A DNA stretch of 64,000 nt from Actinacidiphila acidipaludis (GCF_019890725.1 NZ_JAINZZ010000002.1:1-64000); one strand, 5' to 3'. Positions 26,137 to 35,273 are shown, counted from the stretch's first letter. Translations and numbers: made by a program. The notes: generated by a model not told the origin, from the sequence alone.

Positions 26137-26994
26137 TCAGGCCGCGGTGATGGGCACGGCCTCCCCGGAGACCCGCACCCGCGGGTCGCCCGAGCGCAGT
26201 TCGACGCTCAGCACGCCGGGGCGGCCGAGGTCGTCGCCCTGGTGCAGGGTGAGCCGCTCCGGAACCGGGCCGAGCGTGCGCAGATAGGCGCCGAAGGCCA
26301 GCGCGGCCGCGCCGGTCGCCGGGTCCTCCACCACCCCGCCGACCGGGAACGGGTCGCGCACGTGGAAGACCGCCGGGCTCTCCCGCCACACCAGCTGGAT
26401 CGTGGTGAGGTTCAGCGACGTCATCAGGGCGTCCAGCCGCTCGAAGTCGTAGTCGAGCGCGGCCAGCCGGGCGCGGGTGGCGGCGGCCAGCACCAGATGG
26501 CGGGCCCCCGCGTAGGCGAACCGCGGCGGCAGCGCCGGGTCGAGCTCCGCGCGGTCCCAGCCGAGGGCGGCCAGCGCCTCGTCCACGGCCGCGGCGGGGG
26601 CGTCCTCGACCTGTGGCTCCACGCTCGTCAGGGTGGCCCGCAGCGCGCCGTCCCCGCCCGCGGCCACGGCCACCGGCACCTCGCCCGCGGGCGTGCGGAA
26701 CAGCAGGTCACCCGGTCCGATGCGCTCGGCCAGCGCCACCGCGGTGGCGACGGTGGCGTGCCCGCAGAAGGACACCTCGGCCTTGGAACTGAAGTACCGC
26801 ACGTCCAGGGTGCGTTCGTCGCGGGCCACCACGAAGGCCGTCTCGGAGTAGCCCACTTCCGCGGCGATCGCGAGCATCTGGTCGTCGGTGAGCGCCCCCG
26901 CGTCCAGCACGACGCCGGCGGGGTTGCCGCCCGCCGGGTCACGCGAGAAGGCCGTGTAGCGCAGGACCGCGGGTCCGGATGCAGTAGTCGTCAT
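26137..26994 (-). CDS. PhzF family isomerase/epimerase-like protein
   Basis: A 285-residue protein with the double DAP-epimerase-like fold of the PhzF family. It begins LRYTAFSRDPAGGNPAGVVLDAG, with the conserved Glu in AEVGYSETAFV near residue 45, GHATVATA, and FPVGGVVEDPATGAAALAFGAYL near the end, all typical. In phenazine producers PhzF isomerises trans-2,3-dihydro-3-hydroxyanthranilate; no other phenazine gene is here, so a different small-molecule isomerisation is likely. ATG 26994 was chosen because the frame upstream is Arg/Pro-rich shadow. Confidence 0.85.
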   Translation of the reverse strand: MTTTASGPAVLRYTAFSRDPAGGNPAGVVLDAGALTDDQMLAIAAEVGYSETAFVVARDERTLDVRYFSSKAEVSFCGHATVATAVALAERIGPGDLLFRTPAGEVPVAVAAGGDGALRATLTSVEPQVEDAPAAAVDEALAALGWDRAELDPALPPRFAYAGARHLVLAAATRARLAALDYDFERLDALMTSLNLTTIQLVWRESPAVFHVRDPFPVGGVVEDPATGAAALAFGAYLRTLGPVPERLTLHQGDDLGRPGVLSVELRSGDPRVRVSGEAVPITAA

Positions 26995-27311
26995 GCCCGG
27001 CAGCCTAGGCGCACGGCTGTTCGCGTGTGCGCGGTTGACGCGCGGGAACGCGCACCGGAGCGGACGGTGGCGCAGGGCCGGCGCGGACGGTGGGGGAGGG
27101 CGGGTGCGGACGACGGCGGGAGGCGGTGGCGTCCGGCGGCGTCCGGCGGCGTCCGGTGTCGTCCGTGGCAGGAGGGGGGAGGCGGTGCGAGCATGGGAGG
27201 GAGGCCGCGGCCGGCACCCCGGCGCCGTCCGCACCGGGCCGCGCGCGGCGCCGCGCGACCCGCACGCCCGGCCTCGGCACCCTGCCCGACGCTGCCGCAC
27301 GGAGGCGCCCG
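26995..27311. promoter_or_regulatory. Divergent intergenic region with short tandem repeats
   Basis: No gene is seen in these 317 bp. The segment 27127-27165 repeats a 9-nt GGCGTCCGG-like unit four times. It must hold the promoters of the PhzF-like and pterin dehydratase genes, but I could not assign -35/-10 boxes with confidence. GGAGG sits 9 nt before ATG 27312. Confidence 0.4.
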
Positions 27312-27623
27312 ATGCCGTACGCCGAACCGCTGTCCCGCAAGGAGATCGAGGACCGCCTCGCCGAGCTGCCGGGCTGGGAGCTGTCCGACGACGGTACGGC
27401 GCTGCGCCGCACCTACCACCTCGAGCACATCCCCGCGGCGATCCTGGCGATGCACATCGCGGGGATCCAGGCCGAGCTGAACCACCACTCCGACCTGACG
27501 CTCGGCTACAACACGCTGGCGGTCTCCATCACCACGCACGCGGCCGGGTCACAGCTCACCGCGAAGGACTTCGGACTGGCGGCCCGGATCGCGGCGGCCG
27601 CGGCGGCCCACCGGGCGGAGTGA
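27312..27623 (+). CDS. 4a-hydroxytetrahydrobiopterin (pterin-4a-carbinolamine) dehydratase
   Basis: A 103-residue protein of the PCD/DCoH family, the usual length. It recycles the oxidised pterin made by aromatic amino-acid hydroxylases. LPGWELSDDGTALRRTYH at the start and LNHHSDLTLGYNTLAVSITTHAAG carry the active-site His pair and third His. The usual HHP is HHS here, a tolerated change. ATG 27312 has GGAGG upstream. No hydroxylase gene is adjacent. Confidence 0.88.
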   Translation: MPYAEPLSRKEIEDRLAELPGWELSDDGTALRRTYHLEHIPAAILAMHIAGIQAELNHHSDLTLGYNTLAVSITTHAAGSQLTAKDFGLAARIAAAAAAHRAE

Positions 27624-27681
27624 GCGACCGGCTCCCCGACCACTGACCGCACGGCCGCCCCGCCGGTCAGCGCCCCGCCGG

Positions 27682-28707
27682 TCAGCGGTCGGCCGGTCGG
27701 CGGTCGGCCGGGTAGCGGACGCCGATCCGCTCGCGGACCGCGTCCAGCGTGCGCATGACCGCCAGTGAGCCGTCCAGCGGGACCAGCGGCGACTCCGTCT
27801 CGCCCGCGCGCAGCGCCCGCATCACCTCCGCGGCCTCGTGCCGCATCGTGCCGCGGTCGTGGTCCTCGTGCACGTCGGCCAGCCGTACGGTCTGCGGCTC
27901 GGCGCCCCGGCGGTGGAGGGTGAAGGACTCGGCGTGGAAGAAGCCGTCGGCGATCTCGATCCGCCCGGCGGAGCCGGAGACCGTGGCCGGGGCGCCGGTG
28001 TCCGCGGTGAACGAGCAGGACAGGGTCGCCACCGCGCCGCCGTTCCAGCCCAGCACCATGCCGGTGCTGTCGTCGACGCCCTCGGGCGTCATGTGCGCCC
28101 ACGCCTGGACCGCGTCCGGCTCACCGAGCAGCAGGTGGGCGAAGGAGACCGGGTAGACGCCGAGGTCGAGCAGCGCGCCGCCGCCCTGCCCGGGGTCCCG
28201 CATGCGGTGTGTGGGGGCGAAGTCCTCGGCGAAGCCGAAGTGCGCGGAGATGTTCCTGACCTGCCCGATGGCGCCGTCGGCGATCATCGCGGTCATCCGG
28301 CGGATCAGCGGGTTGCAGTACGTCCACATCGCCTCCATCAGGAACAGGCCGCGCCCGCGGGCGAGTTCGACCAGTTCGCGGGCCTCGCGCCCGTTGATGG
28401 TGAACGCCTTCTCGCACAGCACGGCCCGCCCGGCCTCCAGGCACAGGCCGGCCGCCTCGCGGTGGGCGGAGTGCGGGGTGGCCACGTAGACCACGTCCAC
28501 GTCGTCGTCCGCGGCCAGTTCGGCCCAGGTCCCGTACGCGCGGGGGATGCCGTACCGCTCGGCGAACGCCTTCGCGGCGGTCGTGCTCCGTGAGCCGACC
28601 GCGATCACCTCGGCGTCGGGCAGCGACGTCAGGGCCTCGGTGAAGGTGGCGGCGATGCCGCCGGTGGCCAGGATCCCCCAGCGGATCCTCGGTATGTCCT
28701 GCCCCAT
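27682..28707 (-). CDS. Gfo/Idh/MocA family NAD(P)-dependent oxidoreductase
   Basis: A 341-residue dehydrogenase. The N-terminal Rossmann motif IRWGILATGGIAATF is at residues 7-21. The catalytic Lys lies in the EKA segment (AVLCEKAFTINGREARELVELAR). The C-terminal alpha/beta domain contains DLGVYPVSFAHLLLGEP. The family oxidises sugars, inositols or dihydrodiols; the substrate is not evident. ATG 28707 is preferred over the longer frame from 28770 because the conserved region begins at once and GAGGA lies upstream. It is divergent from the Bcr/CflA transporter gene, with an 87-bp gap. Confidence 0.85.
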   Translation of the reverse strand: MGQDIPRIRWGILATGGIAATFTEALTSLPDAEVIAVGSRSTTAAKAFAERYGIPRAYGTWAELAADDDVDVVYVATPHSAHREAAGLCLEAGRAVLCEKAFTINGREARELVELARGRGLFLMEAMWTYCNPLIRRMTAMIADGAIGQVRNISAHFGFAEDFAPTHRMRDPGQGGGALLDLGVYPVSFAHLLLGEPDAVQAWAHMTPEGVDDSTGMVLGWNGGAVATLSCSFTADTGAPATVSGSAGRIEIADGFFHAESFTLHRRGAEPQTVRLADVHEDHDRGTMRHEAAEVMRALRAGETESPLVPLDGSLAVMRTLDAVRERIGVRYPADRRPADR

Positions 28708-28794
28708 GGCGTGTCCTCGCATCCGGTCCGTGGCGGTCCCCGTGGACTGAAAGAATAGGCAACGCTTCAACTACTTCGGACGGAGAGTGCCACC

Positions 28795-30099
28795 GTGCAG
28801 GACGCCGGGCCCAGAGACCCCGCGCAGACACCCGCCCTGACCACCCCCACCCCCCGCCGCACGCCTCTGGCCGGAGCGGACCTCGCGGCCCGGCGCCGCA
28901 CCGGCTGGCTGGTGACCCTCGTGCTCGGTGGCCTGACCGCGCTGCCGCCGCTGTCCATGGACATGTACCTCCCGGCGCTGCCGCAGGTCACCGACGCGCT
29001 GCACGCCCCGTCGGCGACCGTGCAGCTCACCCTCACCGGCTGCCTGGCGGGCCTGGCACTCGGGCAGCTCGTGGCCGGCCCGCTCAGCGACCGCTGGGGA
29101 CGCCGCGGCCCGCTGCTGACCGGCATGGTGATCTACGTGCTGGCCACCGCCTTCTGCGCCCTCGCCCCCTCCGCCGGCCTGCTGATCGGCGTGCGGGTGG
29201 TGCAGGGCCTGGCGGGCGCCGCGGGCATCGTCATCGCCCGGGCCGTGGTGCGCGACCTCTACGACGGCGTGGACATGGCCCGCTTCTTCGCCACCCTCCA
29301 GCTCATCTCCGGCGTGGCGCCGATCGTGGCGCCGCTCATCGGCGGCCAGATCCTGCGGGTCACCGACTGGCGCGGGGTCTTCGTGGTGTGCACGGTCATC
29401 GGCGTCCTGCTCACCGTGCTGGTCTGGCGGCGGCTGCACGAGACCCTGCCGCCGGCCGAGCGGCACTCCGGGGAGATGAAGGAGACGTTCGGCGCGATGC
29501 GCGGGCTGCTGGCCGACCGGGTGTTCACCGGCTACGTGCTGGCCGGTAGCTTCGGCTTCGCGGCCCTGTTCACGTACGTGTCCGCGTCGTCCTTCGTCGT
29601 CCAGGACGTCTACGGCGCCTCGGTGCAGACCTTCAGCCTGCTGTTCGGCCTCAACTCCGTCGGGATCGTCGCGGTCGGGCAGCTCAACGGCAAGGTGCTG
29701 GTCGGCCGGGTCGACATGGACAAGGTGCTGGGCGCCGGCCTGGTGCTGATCGGGGCCGCCTCGGTCGCGCTGGTGCTGCTGACCACGGGAGTCTTCGGCC
29801 CGGCCACGCTGCCCGAGATCGCCGCCGCGCTGTTCGTGCTCATGGCGTCCATGGGCCTGGTGCTGCCCACCACCAACACCCTGGCGCTGCTGCGCACCAA
29901 GCGCTCCGCGGGCTCGGCGTCCGCGCTCATCGGCACGTCGTCGTTCCTCGTCGGCGCGGCGATCTCGCCGCTGGCCGGGGTGGCCGGCGACGGCACCGCG
30001 GTTCCGATGGCGATCACGCAGCTGACCTGCGTCGTCATCGCCTCCGCGGCCTTCGTCGGGCTCTGTGTGCGGGGGCGGCGTACGGTGGAGGGACCGTAG
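28795..30099 (+). CDS. MFS drug efflux transporter, Bcr/CflA type
   Basis: A 434-residue, 12-helix major-facilitator antiporter. Features include LPPLSMDMYLPALPQV in helix 1, as in the Bcr/CflA group, then GPLSDRWGRRGPLL (motif A between helices 2 and 3) and VRVVQGLAGAAGIVIARAVVRDLY. It would expel a drug in exchange for protons at the cytoplasmic membrane. The start is GTG 28795 after GGACGGAGAG. The N-terminal 40 residues are Pro/Thr-rich and cytosolic. Confidence 0.88.
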   Translation: MQDAGPRDPAQTPALTTPTPRRTPLAGADLAARRRTGWLVTLVLGGLTALPPLSMDMYLPALPQVTDALHAPSATVQLTLTGCLAGLALGQLVAGPLSDRWGRRGPLLTGMVIYVLATAFCALAPSAGLLIGVRVVQGLAGAAGIVIARAVVRDLYDGVDMARFFATLQLISGVAPIVAPLIGGQILRVTDWRGVFVVCTVIGVLLTVLVWRRLHETLPPAERHSGEMKETFGAMRGLLADRVFTGYVLAGSFGFAALFTYVSASSFVVQDVYGASVQTFSLLFGLNSVGIVAVGQLNGKVLVGRVDMDKVLGAGLVLIGAASVALVLLTTGVFGPATLPEIAAALFVLMASMGLVLPTTNTLALLRTKRSAGSASALIGTSSFLVGAAISPLAGVAGDGTAVPMAITQLTCVVIASAAFVGLCVRGRRTVEGP

Positions 30100-30143
30100 G
30101 GCCCGCAGGCGCCGATGCGGGCCCTGTCCCTCAGGAGGAAGCG

Positions 30144-30341
30144 ATGTCCGACGTTCCGGACGAACGCACCTGGGCGTTCAAGACCGCTGACAGCACGCTG
30201 CACACGGGATCCGAGCACGCGGTGGACCCGGAGGACCTGGTGATGGCCTCCGGCCGGGACTGCACCCCGGAACTCATCGAACAGGCACGCAAGGCACTGG
30301 AGGAACATGGTCCCGCCGCTGTCGAGAGGTTCCTGCCCTGA
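30144..30341 (+). CDS. Small conserved hypothetical protein (65 aa)
   Basis: A 65-residue acidic protein with a strong AGGAGG site 6 nt before ATG 30144. It contains WAFKTADSTLHTGSEHAVDPEDLVMASGRDCTPELIEQARKALEEHG, reminiscent of small streptomycete proteins of unknown role, ending in an amphipathic helix. It overlaps the serine hydrolase start by 35 nt, so the two are coupled. Function not recognised. Confidence 0.7.
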   Translation: MSDVPDERTWAFKTADSTLHTGSEHAVDPEDLVMASGRDCTPELIEQARKALEEHGPAAVERFLP

Positions 30342-31461
30342 GGCGGGCCTCGACACCGACGAGCTGAAGCGGATCGTCCCCGAGCTGGCCGCCTTCCTGC
30401 GCCCGGCGTCCGGGCACCCCTGGTGCGCGGGCGCCGTCGTGCTGGCCGGCCGGGGCCGCGTCGTCGCCCTGCACGAGGCGGTCGGCGACGCCGTCCGGTA
30501 CACCGGCTACGACGAGCACGCCGACCGGGGGACCGAGCTGCCGGCGGACCTCCGGGTCCCGATGCGGCCCGACACCCTCTTCGACCTGGCCTCGCTCACC
30601 AAGCTCTTCACCTCGGTGATCGCCGCCCGCCGACTCGCCCTGGACGTGCCCGTCGCGTCCTACGTCCCCGGCTTCGCGGCGGCCGGCAAGGCGGCGGTCA
30701 CCGTCCGCCAGCTGCTCGACCACACCTCCGGGATGCGCCCCGAGCTGCCGTTCTACGACGCGGACACCCCCGAGGCCCGCGCCCGCATGCTGTGGCAGGA
30801 GGCGCCGCTGCACGAGCCGGGGACGGTCCGGATCTACTCCGACCTCAACCTGATCGCCGTGCAGCAGTGCCTGGAGGCGGCCACCGGACGTCCGCTGGAC
30901 GCGCTGGTCCGCGAGGAGATCACCGGCCCCTGCGGCATGGCCGACACCTGCTTCAACCCGCCGCGGGAGCTGCTGCCGCGGATCGCCGCGACCGAGGACC
31001 AGCGCCGGCCCTGGGGCAAGCTCGACCGGGGCATGGTGCACGGCGTCGTGCACGACGAGAACGCCTTCGCGATGGGCGGGGTCAGCGGGCACGCCGGCCT
31101 GTTCTCCACCGCCTGGGACCTCGCGCTGCTCTGCCGGGCGCTGCTGGACGCCGGAGGGCCGTGGCCCGGCTTCGAGGTCGACCAGCCCTGGTTCATGGGG
31201 GAGCTGGCGGGCGGCGGCGCCGCGGGGCACACCGGGTTCACCGGGACCAGCCTGGTGATCGACCCGGTGAGCGACGCGTTCCTGGTGCTGCTCACCAACT
31301 CCGTCCACCCGGCCAGGACCTGGCGCGACGGCAGCGCCCCGCGGGCCGCCGCGGCGACCCGGCTGGCCAGAGCCGTCCGGGCGGCCCGCCCGGCCGGCGC
31401 GGCGGTGCCGGCCCGCTCACCCATGCCCGGCGGCCCGGGCTCTCCCGCGCGGACCGTCTAG
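30307..31461 (+). CDS. Serine hydrolase, beta-lactamase/DD-peptidase-like (class C fold)
   Basis: A 384-residue protein with the penicillin-binding fold. SxxK is in DLASLTKLFTS (about residue 98), YxN in RIYSDLNLIAVQ, and a late HTGFTGTSL segment stands where KTG is expected (HTG, seen in esterase-type members). No signal peptide is obvious, so a cytosolic esterase or amidase is more likely than a cell-wall enzyme. ATG 30307 lies inside the preceding gene; a somewhat later start near LDTDELKRIVPELA is also possible. The stop overlaps the convergent propeller gene by 4 nt. Confidence 0.8.
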   Translation: MVPPLSRGSCPEAGLDTDELKRIVPELAAFLRPASGHPWCAGAVVLAGRGRVVALHEAVGDAVRYTGYDEHADRGTELPADLRVPMRPDTLFDLASLTKLFTSVIAARRLALDVPVASYVPGFAAAGKAAVTVRQLLDHTSGMRPELPFYDADTPEARARMLWQEAPLHEPGTVRIYSDLNLIAVQQCLEAATGRPLDALVREEITGPCGMADTCFNPPRELLPRIAATEDQRRPWGKLDRGMVHGVVHDENAFAMGGVSGHAGLFSTAWDLALLCRALLDAGGPWPGFEVDQPWFMGELAGGGAAGHTGFTGTSLVIDPVSDAFLVLLTNSVHPARTWRDGSAPRAAAATRLARAVRAARPAGAAVPARSPMPGGPGSPARTV

Positions 31462-32666
31462 CGGAAGATCCCGGTGTGGCCGAGCGAGTAGCGGCCGGGC
31501 TGCGGGTACACGCACATGCCGTGCGGGCCCGCGCCCACCGGGATCTTCGCCAGCGTCCTGCCGGTCGTGGTGTCCAGCGCGTACACCTCGCCGTCGTAGC
31601 GGCCGGACAGCCACAGCACCTTGCCGTCCGCCGACACCCCGCCCATGTCCGGGCTGCCGCCGCCGTCGATGTGCCACTTGCCGGTCAGCTTGCCGGTGTG
31701 GAAGTCCAGCAGCGACACCGAGCCCTCGCCGCGGTTGGAGATGTACATCGTCCGCGAGTCGCGGGAGACGTAGAGGCCGTGGGCGCCGGCGCCGGTGGGC
31801 AGCAGCTTCGGCTTGGAGAAGGTGTCGCCGTTCATCACCCAGACGCCGTTGGCCACCATGTCGGCGATGTACCAGGTCCTGCCGTCCGGGGAGATCTTGA
31901 CGTCCTGCGGCATCGCGCCGTCCATCGGCAGCTTCTGCTGCGCGATGACCTCCATCTTCGCGGTGTCCACCTTGAGCAGTTCACCGGAGAACTCGCAGGA
32001 GACGATGAAGTACCGGCCGTCGGGCGAGAAGTCGGTGTGGTTGACGCCGTAGCAGCTCACCGGGACGGTCTTCCTGATCGCCATGGTGTGCGCGTCGCGG
32101 AACACCAGCTGGCGGTCGAGCGAGGCCATCACCACCGCGTACTTGCCGTCCGGCGTGAAGTACAGGTTGTACGGGTCGTGCACGGACACCGGGTGGCCGA
32201 CCTTGCCGGTGGCCGGGTCGATCGGGGTGAGGCTGTTGCCGACGTCGTTGTTGACCCACAGCGTCTTCAGGTCCCACGACGGCACCACGTGCTGCGGCTG
32301 CAGGCCGACCGGGATGGTGCGGATCACCTTGTAGGTCTTGGGGTCGATGACCGTCACCGTGTTGGACTCGGTGTTCGGCACGTAGACGCGCTGCGGGAAG
32401 TTGCGCACCACCGGCGACAGGGCGTTGGGCCGGTCGGCGGCGTACACGTCGTTCGGGTCGAGCAGCGGCGGCATCCCGGGCAGGCCGGCGTTCGCCGCCT
32501 CCAGGGGACGGATGCCGTTCCGCTCGGTGGACGGCGGCTTCTTGCCGGACTGCGCGTGCGGCTGCGGGCCCGAACTCCCGCAGGCCACCGCCAGGACGGC
32601 GACGGCGGCGGCGAGCACGGTGGAGGACAGGGAACGCCGGGCGCGGCGGGACGTGGGGGTGCGCAT
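31458..32666 (-). CDS. YVTN/YncE-like seven-bladed beta-propeller lipoprotein
   Basis: A 402-residue protein. A lipoprotein signal peptide ends LAVACGSSG with Cys about residue 29. Propeller repeats follow, such as RVYVPNTESNTVTVIDPKTYKVIRTIPVG, PDGKYAVVMASLDRQLVF and RTMYISNRGEGSVSLLDFHTGKL, closing with HGMCVYPQPGRYSLGHTG. It sits on the outer face of the membrane; role unknown, often binding or electron transfer in this fold. Its ATG overlaps the deacetylase stop by 1 nt (TGATG), so the two are translated as a pair. The much longer frame reaching 33455 is a shadow of that neighbour. Confidence 0.85.
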   Translation of the reverse strand: MRTPTSRRARRSLSSTVLAAAVAVLAVACGSSGPQPHAQSGKKPPSTERNGIRPLEAANAGLPGMPPLLDPNDVYAADRPNALSPVVRNFPQRVYVPNTESNTVTVIDPKTYKVIRTIPVGLQPQHVVPSWDLKTLWVNNDVGNSLTPIDPATGKVGHPVSVHDPYNLYFTPDGKYAVVMASLDRQLVFRDAHTMAIRKTVPVSCYGVNHTDFSPDGRYFIVSCEFSGELLKVDTAKMEVIAQQKLPMDGAMPQDVKISPDGRTWYIADMVANGVWVMNGDTFSKPKLLPTGAGAHGLYVSRDSRTMYISNRGEGSVSLLDFHTGKLTGKWHIDGGGSPDMGGVSADGKVLWLSGRYDGEVYALDTTTGRTLAKIPVGAGPHGMCVYPQPGRYSLGHTGIFR

Positions 32667-33445
32667 CAGGTCAGCAGCTCCGAGGTCGTGACCGCGCGCA
32701 GACCGCGGCGGTGGAGGTCGTCGAGGATCCCGGGCAGCGCGGTCACGGTCCCGCTGTGCCCGAAGTGCAGGGAGACCACCGAGCCGTTGCGGGCCTGCGC
32801 GGCCACCGCCGCCCGGACCTGGCCGGCGCCCGGATCGGTGTAGTCGAGCGGGTCCACGTCGTACGACAGCAGATGCGGGTAACCCGCCTGCCGGGCCAGC
32901 CGGACGACCAGGGGCGTGGTCAGCCGGGCCCGCGACGGGCGGAACCACCGCCCCTGCGAGCCGGTGAGCTTGTGCAGCCGCTGGGCGCAGCCGGTGATCT
33001 CCGCGGAGGCCTCGTTTGCGCTCATCGCGCCGATGTCGCCGTGCGTCTGGGTGTGGTTGCCGAGTTCGTGGCCCCCGTCCAGGACCCGGCGGGCGAGCTG
33101 CGGGTACGCGTCCAGCCAGGTTCCGACCGCCAGCACGGTGAGCCGCGCGCCGGCCTTCTCCGCCTCCGTCAGCAGGGCGGTGGCCAGGGCGGGTTCGCCC
33201 TGGCCGTGGAAGGTCAGGGCGACCATCGCGCGGTCGCGCGGGCCGTGCTCGATCTGGTCGGGCAGGGCGGTGGCGGCACCCTGCCCGGGCGTGGGGGACG
33301 GCCCGGCGGCAGGGCCGGCGGGCGCGTCCGCGGTGGCTGAGGGCGTGGCGGCGGCCGGGTCGCGGCTCCCGGAGGCGCATCCGGCGAGCAGCGCCCCCGA
33401 GGCGGTCACCTGGAGGAGGTCGCGGCGTGAGATCGGCGTGGGCAT
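32666..33445 (-). CDS. Polysaccharide deacetylase (NodB-like) family lipoprotein with altered active site
   Basis: A 259-residue exported protein. The N-terminus SRRDLLQVTASGALLAGCASG has a Tat-like twin Arg and a lipobox Cys (about 23). The NodB-type barrel keeps the metal His pair in HELGNHTQTHGDI and WFRPSRARL. But the first motif, normally TFDDG with the catalytic base, reads TFHGQG. So the base Asp is missing and deacetylase activity is doubtful; it may bind glycans or use another chemistry. It lies directly upstream of and coupled to the propeller lipoprotein, suggesting a joint extracellular job. Confidence 0.8.
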   Translation of the reverse strand: MPTPISRRDLLQVTASGALLAGCASGSRDPAAATPSATADAPAGPAAGPSPTPGQGAATALPDQIEHGPRDRAMVALTFHGQGEPALATALLTEAEKAGARLTVLAVGTWLDAYPQLARRVLDGGHELGNHTQTHGDIGAMSANEASAEITGCAQRLHKLTGSQGRWFRPSRARLTTPLVVRLARQAGYPHLLSYDVDPLDYTDPGAGQVRAAVAAQARNGSVVSLHFGHSGTVTALPGILDDLHRRGLRAVTTSELLT

Positions 33446-33649
33446 CGCGGATCACTTTAAGGCGTTTTGTCCTATCTATCGGATTGACTCGACCCGGCGT
33501 CCCGCGGATGGCCCGTACGGCTGAACGCTAGGGTGGTCGCCTGTTCGCCCCGGGGGGAGCCCGGGGTGCTTCCGCGGGGCCCGGCGGGGAGCCGGCGGCC
33601 CGGGGACATCAGGGGAGACCCGGGGACATCGGGGAGAGGGGAGCGCTCC

Positions 33650-35230
33650 GTGGCCGGAACCGCCGCGCGCCGCCTGCTGCTGGTCACCACCAACTACGCG
33701 CCGGAACCGGCCGGTACGAGCCGCTACGCGACACAGATCGCCGAGCACTGGGCGGCCGGCGGGGCCGAGGTCCACGTGCTGACGGGCATGCCGCACTATC
33801 CCGCCTGGCGGCTCGACCCCGCGTACGCGGGCAAGCGGCGGGCCGAGGAGGAACGCGGCGGGGTGCGGGTGCACCGGCACGGCCACCTGGTGCCGGCACG
33901 TCAGACCGCGGTGCGCCGGGCGCTGTTCGAGATGTCCCTGCTGCGCGGCGGGCTGTCCGCGGCGCCGCGCTTCGACCAGCTCGACCAGCTCCGGCGGCTC
34001 GACGTGGTCGCGGCGCAGATGCCGAGCCTGGCCGCAGGTGTGATCGGCGCACGGCTCGCGGCGCGGTACGGCGTGCCGTTCGTGCCGCTCGTGCGGAACC
34101 TGCTGGGCGCCCGGTCGGTCACCGCCCGCGCCGTGGAGCGGTCGGTGCTGCGGCGCGCGGCCGTGGTCGGCGCGGCCCACGAGACGCTGGTCGCGGAGAT
34201 CGCCGCGCTCGGGGTGCCGCAGGAGCGCGTACGGCTGGTGCCGAACTGGTCGCTGACCCCGCGGGCTTCGCGCCCGCGCGAGCAGATGAGGGCGATGCTG
34301 GGCTGGCGGCCCGGGCAGACCGTCCTGCTGCACTGCGGTGACCCCGGCGACGGGCCCGGACTCGCCCTGCTGGCCGACACCGCGCGGCGCGACCCCACCC
34401 TGCGGATGGTGCTGCTGGGCGACGCCGGCCTGCGCGAGCGGGTGCGGGCGCGGTCCGGCGGCCTGCCGAACCTGGAGATCGCGCCGCTGCCGGACGAGAA
34501 CGAGCTGCCCGACATGCTGGCCGCCGCGGACGTCCTGGCGGTCACCGACGCGGACGTGCCGCCCGAGCTCACCTCCTGCTTCGCCGCCGGGCGGCCCATC
34601 GTGGCCGCCGTCCCCGAGAGCAGCGGCACCGCCCGCGAACTGGCCCGTGCCGGCGCGGGTCTCGTGGTCCCCCCGGGCGCCCCCGAGGCGCTGCTCGCCG
34701 CCACCCAGGCCCTGGCCGCCGACCCCACCCCCGGCACCGCGGGCCCCGCCTACGCCGCCGCGCACCTCACCCGCGCGGCCGGCCTCGCCCACATCGACGC
34801 GCTCCTGGCCGCCGCACTCGCCGCCGCACCCGCGCGACCCGCACCCGCGGCGGGAGTCGCCGCCGTCCCCCCGATGCCCGAGGCCGCTCCCGTGGCGGGG
34901 GCGGTGGAGGTGCCGCCGATGCCGAAGACGGCGCCCGCGGCGGGGGTGGCGGAAGTCGCGCCCGCGCCGGAGGCCGAGCCCGAAGCCGAGCCCGCGGTGG
35001 CGGAGGTCGCGCCCGCGCCGGCGGCCGAGGCCGCACCCGCGGCGGGAGTTGCCGAGACCCCGCCCATGCCCGACGCGCCGCCCGTCGTGCATGACGCGCC
35101 GCCCGCCGTGGCCGACGCGGTGCCCGAGCCGGATCCTCCCGCGGCCGAACGCGTCGCCACCGTGCCCCCGATGCCGAAGGAACCGCCGGCCGGGCGCGAC
35201 GCGGTCCGCGCCCCGGACCCCGCCGGTTGA
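33650..35230 (+). CDS. Family 4 glycosyltransferase (WbuB-like) with a Pro/Ala repeat tail
   Basis: A 526-residue protein. The first 395 residues form a GT-B glycosyltransferase: LLLVTTNYAPEPAGTSRYATQIAEHWAAGGAEVHVLTGMPHYP matches the WbuB/ExpE-like N-terminus, and LPDENELPDMLAAADVLAVTDADVP with TARELARAGAGLVVPPGAPEAL is the donor-binding domain. About 130 residues follow that are Pro, Ala, Glu and Val-rich with PPMP recurring four times; these are probably disordered. GTG 33650 follows GGGGAGAGGGGAG. It would add a sugar to a surface polysaccharide, together with the sugar-1-phosphate transferase at 35.9-37.5 kb. Confidence 0.82.
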   Translation: MAGTAARRLLLVTTNYAPEPAGTSRYATQIAEHWAAGGAEVHVLTGMPHYPAWRLDPAYAGKRRAEEERGGVRVHRHGHLVPARQTAVRRALFEMSLLRGGLSAAPRFDQLDQLRRLDVVAAQMPSLAAGVIGARLAARYGVPFVPLVRNLLGARSVTARAVERSVLRRAAVVGAAHETLVAEIAALGVPQERVRLVPNWSLTPRASRPREQMRAMLGWRPGQTVLLHCGDPGDGPGLALLADTARRDPTLRMVLLGDAGLRERVRARSGGLPNLEIAPLPDENELPDMLAAADVLAVTDADVPPELTSCFAAGRPIVAAVPESSGTARELARAGAGLVVPPGAPEALLAATQALAADPTPGTAGPAYAAAHLTRAAGLAHIDALLAAALAAAPARPAPAAGVAAVPPMPEAAPVAGAVEVPPMPKTAPAAGVAEVAPAPEAEPEAEPAVAEVAPAPAAEAAPAAGVAETPPMPDAPPVVHDAPPAVADAVPEPDPPAAERVATVPPMPKEPPAGRDAVRAPDPAG

Positions 35231-35273
35231 GCGCCCCCGCCCGCACGGTGACGGGCGGAGCGCCCGGCGGTGG

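Noticed and set aside
26137-26994. Phenazine biosynthesis cluster suggested by the PhzF-like gene
   Set aside because: PhzF-like proteins are common alone; no phzB, phzD, phzE or phzG homologue is near.
30423-32843. Long plus-strand ORF of over 800 codons across the serine hydrolase and propeller genes
   Set aside because: It is a high-G+C shadow: Arg/Ala/Gly-rich in another frame and antisense to a clear beta-propeller.
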